From Gemmatimonadetes bacterium T265 (lineage in GTDB: Bacteria > Gemmatimonadota > Gemmatimonadetes > Gemmatimonadales > Gemmatimonadaceae), in contig BPUI01000001.1 of NCBI GenBank assembly GCA_019973575.1, forward strand, positions 2,058,342 through 2,122,341: a DNA stretch of 64,000 bases, written 5' to 3'. The stretch's first letter is position 1, and each line of letters begins with the position of its first letter. A program made the position numbers and the translations under genes. The notes beneath the pieces are model-generated. The model had not been told where the DNA came from. It saw nothing but the letters and a program-made list of their open reading frames with translations, and ran no database searches. Below, in pieces: positions 51,494 through 59,819 of the stretch.

Positions 51494-52612
51494 ATGCCAA
51501 CGCTCATGACAACACCGCGCATCCGGGTCGGCATCGTCGGCCTGCAGCCGGGCAGGAGTTGGGCGGCGCGTGCGCACGTGCCCGCCCTGCGGGCGCTGCG
51601 CGACGACTACGAGATCGTCGGCGTCGCCAACACCAGCCGCGCCAGCGGCGAGCAGGCCGCGGCGGCGTTAGGCATACCGCGGGCGTTCGCCGACGCGGCC
51701 GAGTTGGTCGCGGCGCCCGACGTCGACGTGGTCGCCGCGACGGTGCGGGTGTCGGCGCACCGCGCGGTCGTGCAGGCCGCCATCGAGGCGGGCAAGCACG
51801 TCTACTGCGAGTGGCCGCTCGGCAACGGCCTCGCCGAGGCCGAGGCACTCGCCGCGCTGGCGCGCGCCAGGGGCGTGCTCGGCGTGATCGGCACCCAGGC
51901 GCGTGTCGCCCCGGCGATCGAGCACCTGAAGCGACTGATCGCCGACGGCTTCGTCGGCGAGGTCCTGTCGACCACGCTCGTCGCGTGGGGCGGCGGCTGG
52001 GGCGGCGTCATCTCCGAGAAGAAGAACAACGCCTACCTCCTCGACAACGCCGGCGGCGCCACCATGTTGACGATTCCGGTGGGGCACACCCTGGCGGCCC
52101 TCACGGAGGTGCTGGGCCGGGTCGAGGCGGTGTCGTCGGTCCTCGCCACGCGGCGCACCACGGCCGTCGTCGCCAACACCGGCGAGACGCTCCCCGTGAC
52201 GGCTCCCGACCAGGTGCTGGTCAGCGGCGTCCTCGCGGGCGGCGCGCCGATCTCGCTCCACTACCGCGGCGGCATGCCGCGCGACGGCAACGGCCTGATC
52301 TGGGAGATCGACGGCACCGAGGGAAACGTCCGCGTCCTGGGCCCCTTCGGCCACGCGCAGCTGGTGCCGCTCTCGCTCACGGGGGCGCGGGGCGGCGAGA
52401 AGACGTTCCGGCCGCTCGAAGTCCCCGCGGCCGCCGACGCCCGCTTCCCCGAGGACCCGGTGCCGGGGAACGTCGCCCGCAACTACGCGCGGATGGCGAC
52501 CGACCTGCGCGCGGGCACGCGCACCGCGCCCAGCTTCGACGACGCGGTCGCGATCCACCGCGTCCTCTCGGCGATCGAGCGGGCGGCCGAGGGTCGACAC
52601 GTCGCGGTCTGA
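51494..52612 (+). CDS. Gfo/Idh/MocA-family oxidoreductase (Gal80-like branch)
   Basis: 372 residues. 'PRIRVGIVGLQPGRSWAARA' is the Rossmann start and GKHVYCEWPLGNGLAEAEAL the family motif, in which EWP replaces the catalytic EKP as in the protein at 43,292. The region 'YLLDNAGGATMLTIPVGHTL' marks the C-terminal sheet with the substrate His. Gal80-like members lack normal dehydrogenase activity or act on galactose-type substrates; either is possible. Second gene of the TetR-controlled hydrolase operon. Confidence 0.85.
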   Translation: MPTLMTTPRIRVGIVGLQPGRSWAARAHVPALRALRDDYEIVGVANTSRASGEQAAAALGIPRAFADAAELVAAPDVDVVAATVRVSAHRAVVQAAIEAGKHVYCEWPLGNGLAEAEALAALARARGVLGVIGTQARVAPAIEHLKRLIADGFVGEVLSTTLVAWGGGWGGVISEKKNNAYLLDNAGGATMLTIPVGHTLAALTEVLGRVEAVSSVLATRRTTAVVANTGETLPVTAPDQVLVSGVLAGGAPISLHYRGGMPRDGNGLIWEIDGTEGNVRVLGPFGHAQLVPLSLTGARGGEKTFRPLEVPAAADARFPEDPVPGNVARNYARMATDLRAGTRTAPSFDDAVAIHRVLSAIERAAEGRHVAV

Positions 52613-52667
52613 CGTGGGCGGTCGCAGGTTCCCACGCGCACCCGCCGGTCCGCAGCGTGCGCGGCTA

Positions 52668-53327
52668 CTACCGGTCAGTGCCCGTGTTCGGCCACTGGGC
52701 CTCCAAGCCGGCCAGCAGTTCGCGCCGTGCCAGCTCGACTCGCCGTTGCCGGGCGGCGGGCGACGCCTCCTCCAGGCCGAGCAGCAATCGCAGCACGTCG
52801 GTGCCAAACAGGTGATCCACGAACGCGGCGCTCAGTTGCGCGGGCTCGCCGTCCGCCAGGTCTGCCGCCGGCACCTTCGCCGACAACACCTGCGCGATCA
52901 CGTCCTCCCAATGCCCCACTAACGCCCGGTAAGTCATCTCAGCGAGGTGGGGGAAATGGCCGGCCTCCGCCACCACCGTCCTTAGGAGCGCGACCGTCTC
53001 AGGCCGGGCGATGCGCTGTTGAGCGGACCTGCCGGCCGCGTCCAGGATCTCGGCCAGCGGCCGCCGCATGAACGCCGCAAGGGCAGCTTGTTCGGCGGGG
53101 TCGGCCAGGTCACACGCGTCGGTGATCACGGCCGCGAACAGGTCGTCCTTGCCCTGGGCATGGCGGTACAGCGTCATGATCGACACGCCGGCAGCGGCGG
53201 CCACCGCCTCCATGCTCGTTCCCTCGTAGCCGCGGGCCAGGAACGACGCCCTGGCGGCGCCGAGGATGTCGGCCCGCTTTCCGGCCATCAGCTTCGCCTT
53301 GGGGTGGTCGGCACTCCACGTCTTCAT
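52668..53327 (-). CDS. TetR-family regulator with AefR-like C-terminal domain
   Basis: 219 residues. 'KRADILGAARASFLARGYEG' and TSMEAVAAAAGVSIMTLYRH give the HTH; 'KDDLFAAVITDACDLADPAE' and the C-terminal 'AFVDHLFGTDVLRLLLGLEE' match AefR/TetR_C_7 proteins. It is divergent from the DoxX-like gene at 53,397, the only obvious target. Confidence 0.9.
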   Translation of the reverse strand: MKTWSADHPKAKLMAGKRADILGAARASFLARGYEGTSMEAVAAAAGVSIMTLYRHAQGKDDLFAAVITDACDLADPAEQAALAAFMRRPLAEILDAAGRSAQQRIARPETVALLRTVVAEAGHFPHLAEMTYRALVGHWEDVIAQVLSAKVPAADLADGEPAQLSAAFVDHLFGTDVLRLLLGLEEASPAARQRRVELARRELLAGLEAQWPNTGTDR

Positions 53328-53350
53328 AGCCCCCTCGCAGTCACGATCGA

Positions 53351-53370
53351 ACGATAGTAGAGTATATCGT
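53351..53370. promoter_or_regulatory. Operator-like palindrome ACGATA-N8-TATCGT
   Basis: A perfect 6-base inverted repeat, ACGATA (53351-53356) and TATCGT (53365-53370), in the 69-base gap between the TetR gene and the DoxX-like gene. Confidence 0.6.
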
Positions 53371-53396
53371 ATCTCTCGAATCGGAACGAGCTATCG

Positions 53397-53786
53397 ATGC
53401 CCCACCCCGCTCACGGCCAGGTGCTCAACGCCTCTTTGTGGGTGACCCAGGCGCTCCTCTGTCTCTCGTTCTGCATTGGCGGCGTGATGAAGCTCGGGCT
53501 GCCGGTCGAGCGGCTGTCCAAGCTGTTTGCGTGGACCGGGGAGGTGCCCAAGCCCTTCCTCCGGTTCATCGGGGCGGTCGACCTGGCCGGCGGCGTCGGC
53601 ATCCTGCTGCCGGAACTTACGAACGTCCTGCCACAACTGACCGTGCCGGCGGCGCTCGGCTGCACGGTCCTCCAGGCGTGTGCCATCGCATTCCACACGC
53701 GACGGGGCGAGTTGCGTGAGACGCCCGCCAACTTCGTCTTTCTGGCGCTGTCGGCCTTCGTCCTCTGGGGTCGGTGGGGTGACTAG
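53397..53786 (+). CDS. DoxX-like small membrane protein
   Basis: 129 residues, four hydrophobic segments: 'ASLWVTQALLCLSFCIGGVM' (with the following KLGLPVE, the DoxX Lys), 'KPFLRFIGAVDLAGGVGILL', 'LTVPAALGCTVLQACAIAFH' and 'FVFLALSAFVLWG'. Matches the DoxX_2 family; function generally unknown. Under the TetR gene at 53,327. Confidence 0.85.
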   Translation: MPHPAHGQVLNASLWVTQALLCLSFCIGGVMKLGLPVERLSKLFAWTGEVPKPFLRFIGAVDLAGGVGILLPELTNVLPQLTVPAALGCTVLQACAIAFHTRRGELRETPANFVFLALSAFVLWGRWGD

Positions 53787-53804
53787 GGCAGATCGCGGTT
53801 GGGT

Positions 53805-54330
53805 TCAGCGCGGGACTGCGCCGCCGTAGCCGCAGTGATGGAAGTACCCCCGCGCGTCGTCGGCCGTGATCGCGTCGACGAGCGTCGTGAGCGCGGTGTC
53901 GAGCGCCGCGGTCGTGCGGGCGCCGACGCCGCGCAGCAACTGCTTCAGCTTGCTGCAGGCGGCCTCGATGGAGTTGAGATCGGGCGGGTAGGGCGGGAGC
54001 ACGAGCAGCGTGCACCTGGCGCACGGCGTCGACGCTGAGTGGGTCCCGGTCCGCTCGCGGTACGCGTGGGCCAGCTCGGAGAGCGTGCGCTCGGTCTTGT
54101 CCTCGACCGGGCCTCCAGCACCGGCGCGCCCGCGGCGTAGACCTTCGGCGGCATACCGCCCCGTGCGGCTTCGCGGCCGCGCTGCCGGTCAGGCGCTCGC
54201 GGCGCAGCCAGTTGCGCACCGTGCTCGCGCCCACGCGGACGCGCCCCGCGATCACGCCGGGGCTCAGGTGGTCGTCGTGCGCCGCGGCGAGCACGCGCGC
54301 GCGCAGGCCTGGTGAGTAGGGGACCGAAAC
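53805..54330 (-). mobile_element. IS630-family transposase remnant
   Basis: Start region LRARVLAAAHDDHLSPG, 'AGRVRVGASTVRNWLRRERL' (HTH of IS630), then 'GGMPPKVYAAGAPVLEA' in another frame, and the end 'LPPYPPDLNSIEAACSKLKQ' with 'ITADDARGYFHHCGYG', the DDE Glu motif PDLNxIE of the IS630/Tc1 family. The segment with the two catalytic Asp residues is deleted and the rest is frameshifted, so it is dead. Confidence 0.8.
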
Positions 54331-54389
54331 GGGACGCCTCCGGGGTGGGGCCTCCGACGGCCCACATCAGTCGCGCCACCACACACGGC

Positions 54390-54632
54390 CTACCAGCTAC
54401 GAGCAACCGCGTTCTGCTCTAGTGAGGGCTCGCCGCGCGGGCGAGCGTCGAGGACCGCGTGCAACGCGTCGTCGCGGAGCTCGATCCACGCCAGCAGCAC
54501 GTCCTCCTTCGGCCCGAAGTGGCGGAAGAACGTCCTCCGGGACACGTCGGCGGCGTCGGTGAGCCGCTCGCGCAGGTGGTCCTGCTTCCGCCCACGCAAT
54601 CCGCCCGGTGGACCAGTTTCCTGGTCTGGCAC
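54390..54632 (-). pseudogene. TetR remnant, paralogue of the regulator at 49,044
   Basis: Reads 'KQDHLRERLTDAADVSRRTF', FRHFGPKEDVLLAWIELRDD and ARPRGEPSLEQNAV. Against the intact protein it lacks about 20 residues, from LTDAA to DVSRRTF, without frame loss, so the first half of the helix-turn-helix is gone. After RGEPSL the protein ends at sequence bordering the IS630 remnant. Cannot bind DNA as it stands. Confidence 0.75.
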
Positions 54633-54636
54633 TATG

Positions 54637-54658
54637 TAACAAATGGCACCGGGTGTTA
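54637..54658. promoter_or_regulatory. Paralogous TetR operator TAACA-N12-TGTTA
   Basis: TAACA (54637-54641), N12, TGTTA (54654-54658), matching the minus-strand promoter of the TetR remnant. The sequence around it, read on the minus strand, aligns with 49,001-49,036 near the intact TetR gene, spacer length included. Confidence 0.6.
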
Positions 54659-55080
54659 TATTATGTGCTGTGTGATCCCTTTGCCCACACCCTTTGGCCC
54701 GGCTCGTCGATCTACAAGGGTCGTGCGCGGCGTGTGCCGGACGAACGAGGTCGACGCGATACGCCGGGGCATGGGGCCCTCCACCCTCCATGATTCTACC
54801 CCGACCTGCTGTTCTACCGCGCTCGCCGGCCGGGTCCAACACCCGACCGGTCGTCAGCTTCAAAGTGTACGCGGTGCTCTCGCCCGACGTGCTGCAGGAG
54901 GTGCGTCGGATGCCAGACGTGTTCCTGGGCGATGTCGCGCCCCCGGCGCTCGCAAGATCCGGCCGCTCCGTGCTCCAGACCGTGCTCACCGCCGGGATCG
55001 CCGTCGCACGCCACCCTTCGTGTCCGCCGCGACGGCGGCACGCCACGACACCCTGAGACCGAACAGGTGAGGAGGCTCTC
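54659..55080. other. Intergenic region upstream of the small conserved gene
   Basis: About 420 bases with no supportable gene; it separates the TetR remnant from the gene at 55,081 and must contain the promoter of the latter. I see no repeat apart from the operator at its left edge. Confidence 0.4.
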
Positions 55081-55464
55081 ATGATTCGCGTGTTGGTGAT
55101 CGGGTATGCGCCGGACGCCGTCGATTACACGGACCCGCTCGCGCCGCCCGGCGTGGACGCGAAGAAGGTGGCCGATGGCATAGAGGTGGATCTGCGGAAG
55201 ATGCGCGCGCTCGGCTGGAATGCGGAGCACCTGAACATCGGCGCCGATGACGGGCTGCGTCAGAAAATCCTCGATCACCTTGCCGGGCGGCAGTACGACT
55301 GCATCGTCGTCGGTGCTGGGGTCCGGGTGACCACCAACCGCGTCGAGGTGTTCGAGACGGTCGTCAACGCCGTGCGGGAAGGGGCCTCACATACGCCCCT
55401 CGCCTTCAACGGTAGTCCGGACTCGAGCGCCGAAGCAGCCTCGCGGGTGTTGGGCCGTCGGTAG
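55081..55464 (+). CDS. Small conserved protein, intact copy
   Basis: 127 residues, MIRVLVIGYAPDAVDYTDP at the start, 'DAKKVADGIEVDLRKMRALG' and 'DCIVVGAGVRVTTNRVEVFE', which looks like a small nucleotide-binding-like sheet-helix fold, then TPLAFNGSPDSSAEAASRVL. I know similar short proteins only as hypothetical, next to hydrolases. Follows the TetR remnant's region, and precedes the CocE gene by 94 bases on the same strand, so probably one operon with it. A deleted paralogue is at 30,359. Confidence 0.75.
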   Translation: MIRVLVIGYAPDAVDYTDPLAPPGVDAKKVADGIEVDLRKMRALGWNAEHLNIGADDGLRQKILDHLAGRQYDCIVVGAGVRVTTNRVEVFETVVNAVREGASHTPLAFNGSPDSSAEAASRVLGRR

Positions 55465-55558
55465 GGCAGTCCCACACGGCGCAATGGACGCCCCGCGCGG
55501 GACGCACCACGCCCCCGCACGGAGGCCTGCCACGCAGCGGAAACCGGAGGACGGGCCA

Positions 55559-57232
55559 ATGATCGTCGATCGCAACGTTCGGATTCCTCGGCGGGACGGC
55601 CCCGACGTCGTCGCGGACGTGTTCCGACCCGACAGGGGGAAGGGCCGGGTGGAACAGTTTCCCGTCCTCGTGACGGTGGGGGTTTACGGGAAGGACGTCC
55701 CGTTCAGAGTCTTCAACCCGAAGGGCTGGGAGCGCTCGGAACTGAAGAGCGGCGAAGGGCCGCGGGACTACATCGTCGGCGAGACGCCGCTGCCTGACTT
55801 CTGGGTGCGTGCGGGCTACGCGGTCGTCCGCTGCGACCAGCCCGGGTCGGGCGACTCGCCCGGCGACCTGGACGTGTTCGGCCCTGCCGCGCAGGCGGCG
55901 TTCTACGACGCCGTCGAGTGGGCCGGCACGCAATCCTGGAGTACCGGCAAAGTCGGCGTGTTCGGGGCCTCCTACTACGGCGTCATGGGGTGGCTGGTCG
56001 CCGGCTTGCGGCCGCCGCACCTCGCCGCGTTCCTCCCCTTCCAGGGGTTCACCGACCACTACCGCGACTGCATGCGACACGGCGGGATCCTGACGGCCGG
56101 ATTCGTCGACAGCTGGTACGGCCGTGAAGTGCTGCCGCGGCAGTTCGGCGCGCCGACGGGAACGTCGGGCGCGAAGCTCTCCGCCGACGAACTGACCGCG
56201 AACACGGCGTTCCCGAAGGATTACCGGGAGTACCTGCGCGACGACGCGCTACGCTACGCGACGCACGAGTATTACCGCGCACGGACCCCGGATCCGGCCG
56301 CCGTCACGGTCCCGGTCTTCGCGTGGGCGAACGACGACGGGTTCGGACTCCACCTGCGCGGGACCATCGAAGGATTCGGGCTGGCCCGGAACGCCGCCTT
56401 CTGCGCGCTCTATGCCTATAGCGGGACCGAGCCCGACTCGATGTACTCGACGGAGTTCTCCGACATCCATCGACGCTTCTTCGATCGCTTTCTCAAGGGC
56501 GAGGAGAACGGGTTCGAGCACGAACCGCGGGTGCGCGTGACCGTGCGGAAGGACGGGCGGCCGTTCGCCGAGCGGCGCGGCACGACGTACCCGCTGGATG
56601 GGACGGAGGCGCGGAGGTTCTACCTGGAGTGCGGGCGTCACGCGCTCCTCGACGAAGCACCGGGCGATGCGAGGACGACCGCGTACAGGTCCGAGTACGG
56701 GTCGGACGGAGTCGTACAGTTCTGCACGCCGGCGCTGGAGCGCGACCTCGAGATCGTTGGGCCGATGCGATTGCACCTGACGGTGTCCGCCGACGGTCCG
56801 GACGCGGACCTGTTCGTGGCCGTCCGCGAGCTCCGGCCCGACGGCAGCGAGGTCGTGGCCGCGAGCGGCAGTCCGATCGCGCTGTCGTGGCAGCGGGTGT
56901 CGATGCGGCACGCCGATCCGGCGCAGTCCTCGACGTTCCGGACCTGGCACACGTACGACCGCACGCTGCCGCTGGACCCCGGAGTTCCCGTGACGCTCGA
57001 CGTCAACCTCTGGCCCGCGGCCTGGATCGTCGCCGCCGGGAATCGTCTCGCGATCGAGATCGGAGGCAACGAGCCGAAAGGTGCCGGCGAGTATACCCAC
57101 CCGCCGGCGGGGCCGTACGCCTCCCCGGGCCGTGCGCCGCTGGACAACGGCGCACCGGCTCCCGCCGAGGTGCGCCTGCACTCCGGTGGGGAGGAGCCGA
57201 GCTACGTCGTCCTTCCGGTCGTGCCCGCATGA
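55559..57232 (+). CDS. CocE/NonD-family serine hydrolase
   Basis: 557 residues. Nucleophile Ser138 in KVGVFGASYYGVM, preceded by 'RCDQPGSGDSPGDLDVFGPA' and WAGTQSWSTG; the C-terminal jelly-roll starts around residue 340 ('RVTVRKDGRPFAERRGTTYP'). A sibling of the protein at 47,115 with the same architecture but clearly diverged sequence. ATG 55559 is behind a GGAGG site; an in-frame ATG at 55,484 adds 25 unlikely residues. Its stop overlaps the next gene (ATGA). Confidence 0.9.
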   Translation: MIVDRNVRIPRRDGPDVVADVFRPDRGKGRVEQFPVLVTVGVYGKDVPFRVFNPKGWERSELKSGEGPRDYIVGETPLPDFWVRAGYAVVRCDQPGSGDSPGDLDVFGPAAQAAFYDAVEWAGTQSWSTGKVGVFGASYYGVMGWLVAGLRPPHLAAFLPFQGFTDHYRDCMRHGGILTAGFVDSWYGREVLPRQFGAPTGTSGAKLSADELTANTAFPKDYREYLRDDALRYATHEYYRARTPDPAAVTVPVFAWANDDGFGLHLRGTIEGFGLARNAAFCALYAYSGTEPDSMYSTEFSDIHRRFFDRFLKGEENGFEHEPRVRVTVRKDGRPFAERRGTTYPLDGTEARRFYLECGRHALLDEAPGDARTTAYRSEYGSDGVVQFCTPALERDLEIVGPMRLHLTVSADGPDADLFVAVRELRPDGSEVVAASGSPIALSWQRVSMRHADPAQSSTFRTWHTYDRTLPLDPGVPVTLDVNLWPAAWIVAAGNRLAIEIGGNEPKGAGEYTHPPAGPYASPGRAPLDNGAPAPAEVRLHSGGEEPSYVVLPVVPA

Positions 57233-57585
57233 CGCACGGGCACACTGCCGTCGTCGCGCTCAACGCTGCCGTCGCACTGGCGTCGGCCGTCTGGGCGCTG
57301 GTAGCACTCGTACGCCCCGGCCGGCTGTCGGGCTCACCGGACCCCTCCTTCGGCGAGCGCTACTACGCGCACATGTACGCGGTGCGCTCGATCCCGATCG
57401 GCGTCGCGGCGTGCATCCTCCCGATCACCAGCCGCGGCGAGCTCGCGTTTCTGCTGCTCCTCTTCGCGGCGGGGATCCAGGCGGCCGACGTCCTGGTCGC
57501 CATCGTCGCCGGGCGGAGGCAGATGGCGTTCGGCGCGGGGGCTGCCACTGCGATCCACGCGCTTTGCGCCGTGGCGGTGCGCTGA
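57229..57585 (+). CDS. Small hypothetical membrane protein
   Basis: 118 residues with four predicted membrane segments ('AVVALNAAVALASAVWALVA', 'YAVRSIPIGVAACILPI', 'AFLLLLFAAGIQAADVLVAI', 'GAATAIHALCAVAV'). Not recognised as a named family. ATG overlaps the CocE stop (ATGA), so it belongs to this operon and perhaps exports or binds the product. Confidence 0.7.
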   Translation: MTHGHTAVVALNAAVALASAVWALVALVRPGRLSGSPDPSFGERYYAHMYAVRSIPIGVAACILPITSRGELAFLLLLFAAGIQAADVLVAIVAGRRQMAFGAGAATAIHALCAVAVR

Positions 57586-57922
57586 TGAAGAGGCGCCACC
57601 GAGGCGTGGGCACGAAGCCGTTCACCCTCGGCATGCTCGTCCCCGGGGCCGAGGGAGGTGTGGTCGTCGGCGGTGCGGCCCGTCAGGCGAGGAGTTCTGG
57701 GACGCACACGCCAGCGTTCGAGGCGAGTCCCAGAACACACATCTGAACGCGGCGCGGTGGCGGTGCGTCGGAGTTGCCGGGCCGCGCCGGCCGCGCTACG
57801 CTGCTCGCCGCGGTGGATGACTGCCGGCTGCCTCGGACGGAACCGCGGCGCCGCGCCGGGGCGGCCGGCGCTCGCAGGGCCGGGGCCGCGCGGGGTCGAC
57901 ACACGCAGGCCGCGAGGGATCC
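57586..57922. other. Intergenic region
   Basis: About 340 bases with no supportable gene before the FAD oxidoreductase. Short frames here are Arg/Gly-rich. No repeat, IS end or palindrome is visible. Confidence 0.4.
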
Positions 57923-59061
57923 GTGACGGGACCGAGGGCGGGGCCGACGGCGGACCTGGTCGTCGTCGGCGCGGGCGTTGTCGGCGCTTCGGTGGCGTAC
58001 CACGCTGCGGCCCGGGGCGCCGCGGTCACGCTCGTCGACCGGGCGCACCCGGGTGCCGGGGCCACCGGCGAGTCGTTCGCGTGGATCGGCGATGCGGACG
58101 GCGCGCCCGGGCCCGCCGCGGCGCTGCGTGATGCGGTCACCGCCGACTATCGGCGGCTCGAGGCCGAACTCGACGGCGTGCGGGTGGCCTGGTCGGGGTC
58201 GCTGTCGTGGTGGGGCGAGGACGAGCCGCCGCGCGCGGCCGGGACGGACGGCGCGGACGGTGCCGCGTTCGGCGTGGCACTCGGGCCGGGTCAGGTCGTG
58301 CTCGACGCGAGCGCCGTCGCCGCACTCGAGCCGAATTTGCGGGAGCCACCGCCCTGGGCGGTGTACGCCCCCGGGGACGGCGCGGTCGACCCCATCGCGG
58401 TCACGGCCGCGCTCGTGCGCGGCGCGCAGGACCGGGGCGCGACGATCCGGCTCGCGACCACGGTGCACGCGCTGCACGTCGCACGCGGACGCGTCGTCGG
58501 CGTCGAGACGTCCGCCGGGGTGCTGCCGGGACCGTCGTGCTCGCGGCCGGCGTCGACGTCGCGCGGCTGTGCGCCCCGCTCGCGCCGTTCGGCGTCGCGG
58601 TGCCGCTCGCCCCATCGCCCGCCGTCCTGGTCCGCTGCGCCGCCCCGGCCGGCCTGCTGGAGCCCCTGGTGCGCACCCTCGTGAGCTGTCCCACGGTCGA
58701 GGTGCGCCAGGCCGCGGGCGGCGCGCTGCTCGCCGCGGTGGACTACCACGGCGAGTCGACGCCCGACGCCCTCGCGCGGACCGCACGCGAGACGCTGGGC
58801 CGCATCGCGGCGACGTTCCGGGGGGCCGACGGCATCCGGGTGTGTGACGCGCGGGTCGGGCTGCGGCCGATGCCCGCTGATGGCGACCCCATCATCGGCC
58901 CGGTGCCCGCCGTCCCCGGCCTGTACCTCGCGGTCATGCACGCGGGCGTCCGGCTCGCCCCGGCCGCCGGGCGGCTCGTCGCCATAGAGCTGGTGGACGG
59001 CCGGCACGCCGACGCGCTGCACGGCTGCCGGCCGACGCGCTTCGGCCCCAGCGTTCCGTGA
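57923..59061 (+). pseudogene. FAD-dependent oxidoreductase (DAO family) with one frameshift
   Basis: A DAO/glycine-oxidase-like protein of about 379 residues is seen when one base is restored near 58,530. The N-terminus has the dinucleotide motif LVVVGAGVVGASVAYHAA and 'LVDRAHPGAGATGESFAW'; the second part starts GTVVLAAGVDVARLC and has 'VGLRPMPADGDPIIGPVPAV' with 'VMHAGVRLAPAAGRLVAIEL', typical of the C-terminal FAD site. The gene is otherwise clean. Loss of one base (GTGCTGCCGGGACCG) is the only defect: mutation or sequencing error. The stop overlaps the DUF72 start (GTGA). Confidence 0.8.
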
Positions 59062-59819
59062 CGCGGCTCGCTCACTTGCCCCGCGCCTACGTCGGGTGCG
59101 CCGGCTGGAGCCTCCCGCGCGCGGCGCAGGCCCGCTTCCCGGCCGTGGGCAGCCACCTCGCGCGCTACGCCGTCCGGTTCCCGGCGGTCGAGATCAACTC
59201 CTCGTTCTACCGCCCGCACCGGTCGGCCACGTATGCCCGTTGGGCGGCCGCGGTACCGCCCGGGTTCCGGTTCTCGGTCAAGCTCCCGCGCGCGATCACG
59301 CACGAGCGCCGGCTGGACGCCGCCGAGGCGCTACTCGACGCGTTCCTCGCCGCGGTGGGCGCGCTCGGGCCGGCGCTGGGGTGCCTGCTCGTGCAACTCC
59401 CGCCGAGCCTCGCATTCGACCCGGCGGTCGCGGGCGCGTTCTGGTCCGCGCTCCGCGCGCGCCACGCCGGGCCGGTCGCCGCCGAGCCACGGCACGCGAC
59501 CTGGTTCACCTCCGAGGCCGACCAGCTACTCGCGGTGTGGCGCGTGGGGCGCGTCGCGGCCGATCCGGCGCGCGTGCCCGCGGCCGCCGAGCCGGGCGGG
59601 TGGTCCGGAACGGTCTACTACCGCCTGCACGGGTCGCCGCGCACGTACTACTCGGCATACGACGGGGCGACCCTCGACGCGCTCGCCCGGCGGCTCCGCC
59701 CCGCGCCCGCCCTCGTCGGCGCGGCGCCAGCGTGGTGCGTGTTCGACAACACGGCGCTCGGCGCCGCCGCCCCGAACGCGCTCGACCTGCTCGAGCGCCT
59801 CGAGGCGGGGAACGCCTAA
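59058..59819 (+). CDS. DUF72-family protein
   Basis: 253 residues. YVGCAGWSLPRAAQARFPA, 'VEINSSFYRPHRSATYARWA', 'FRFSVKLPRAITHERRLDAA', 'LLVQLPPSLAFDP' and 'VYYRLHGSPRTYYSAYDGAT' and FDNTA are the invariant positions of DUF72 (YecE-type) TIM-barrel proteins, whose biochemical role is unsettled. GTG start coupled to the FAD gene. Confidence 0.9.
   Translation: MTRLAHLPRAYVGCAGWSLPRAAQARFPAVGSHLARYAVRFPAVEINSSFYRPHRSATYARWAAAVPPGFRFSVKLPRAITHERRLDAAEALLDAFLAAVGALGPALGCLLVQLPPSLAFDPAVAGAFWSALRARHAGPVAAEPRHATWFTSEADQLLAVWRVGRVAADPARVPAAAEPGGWSGTVYYRLHGSPRTYYSAYDGATLDALARRLRPAPALVGAAPAWCVFDNTALGAAAPNALDLLERLEAGNA

Noticed and set aside
57586-57922. Possible IS remnant between the membrane protein and FAD oxidoreductase genes
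   Set aside because: No transposase motif or inverted repeat could be found.
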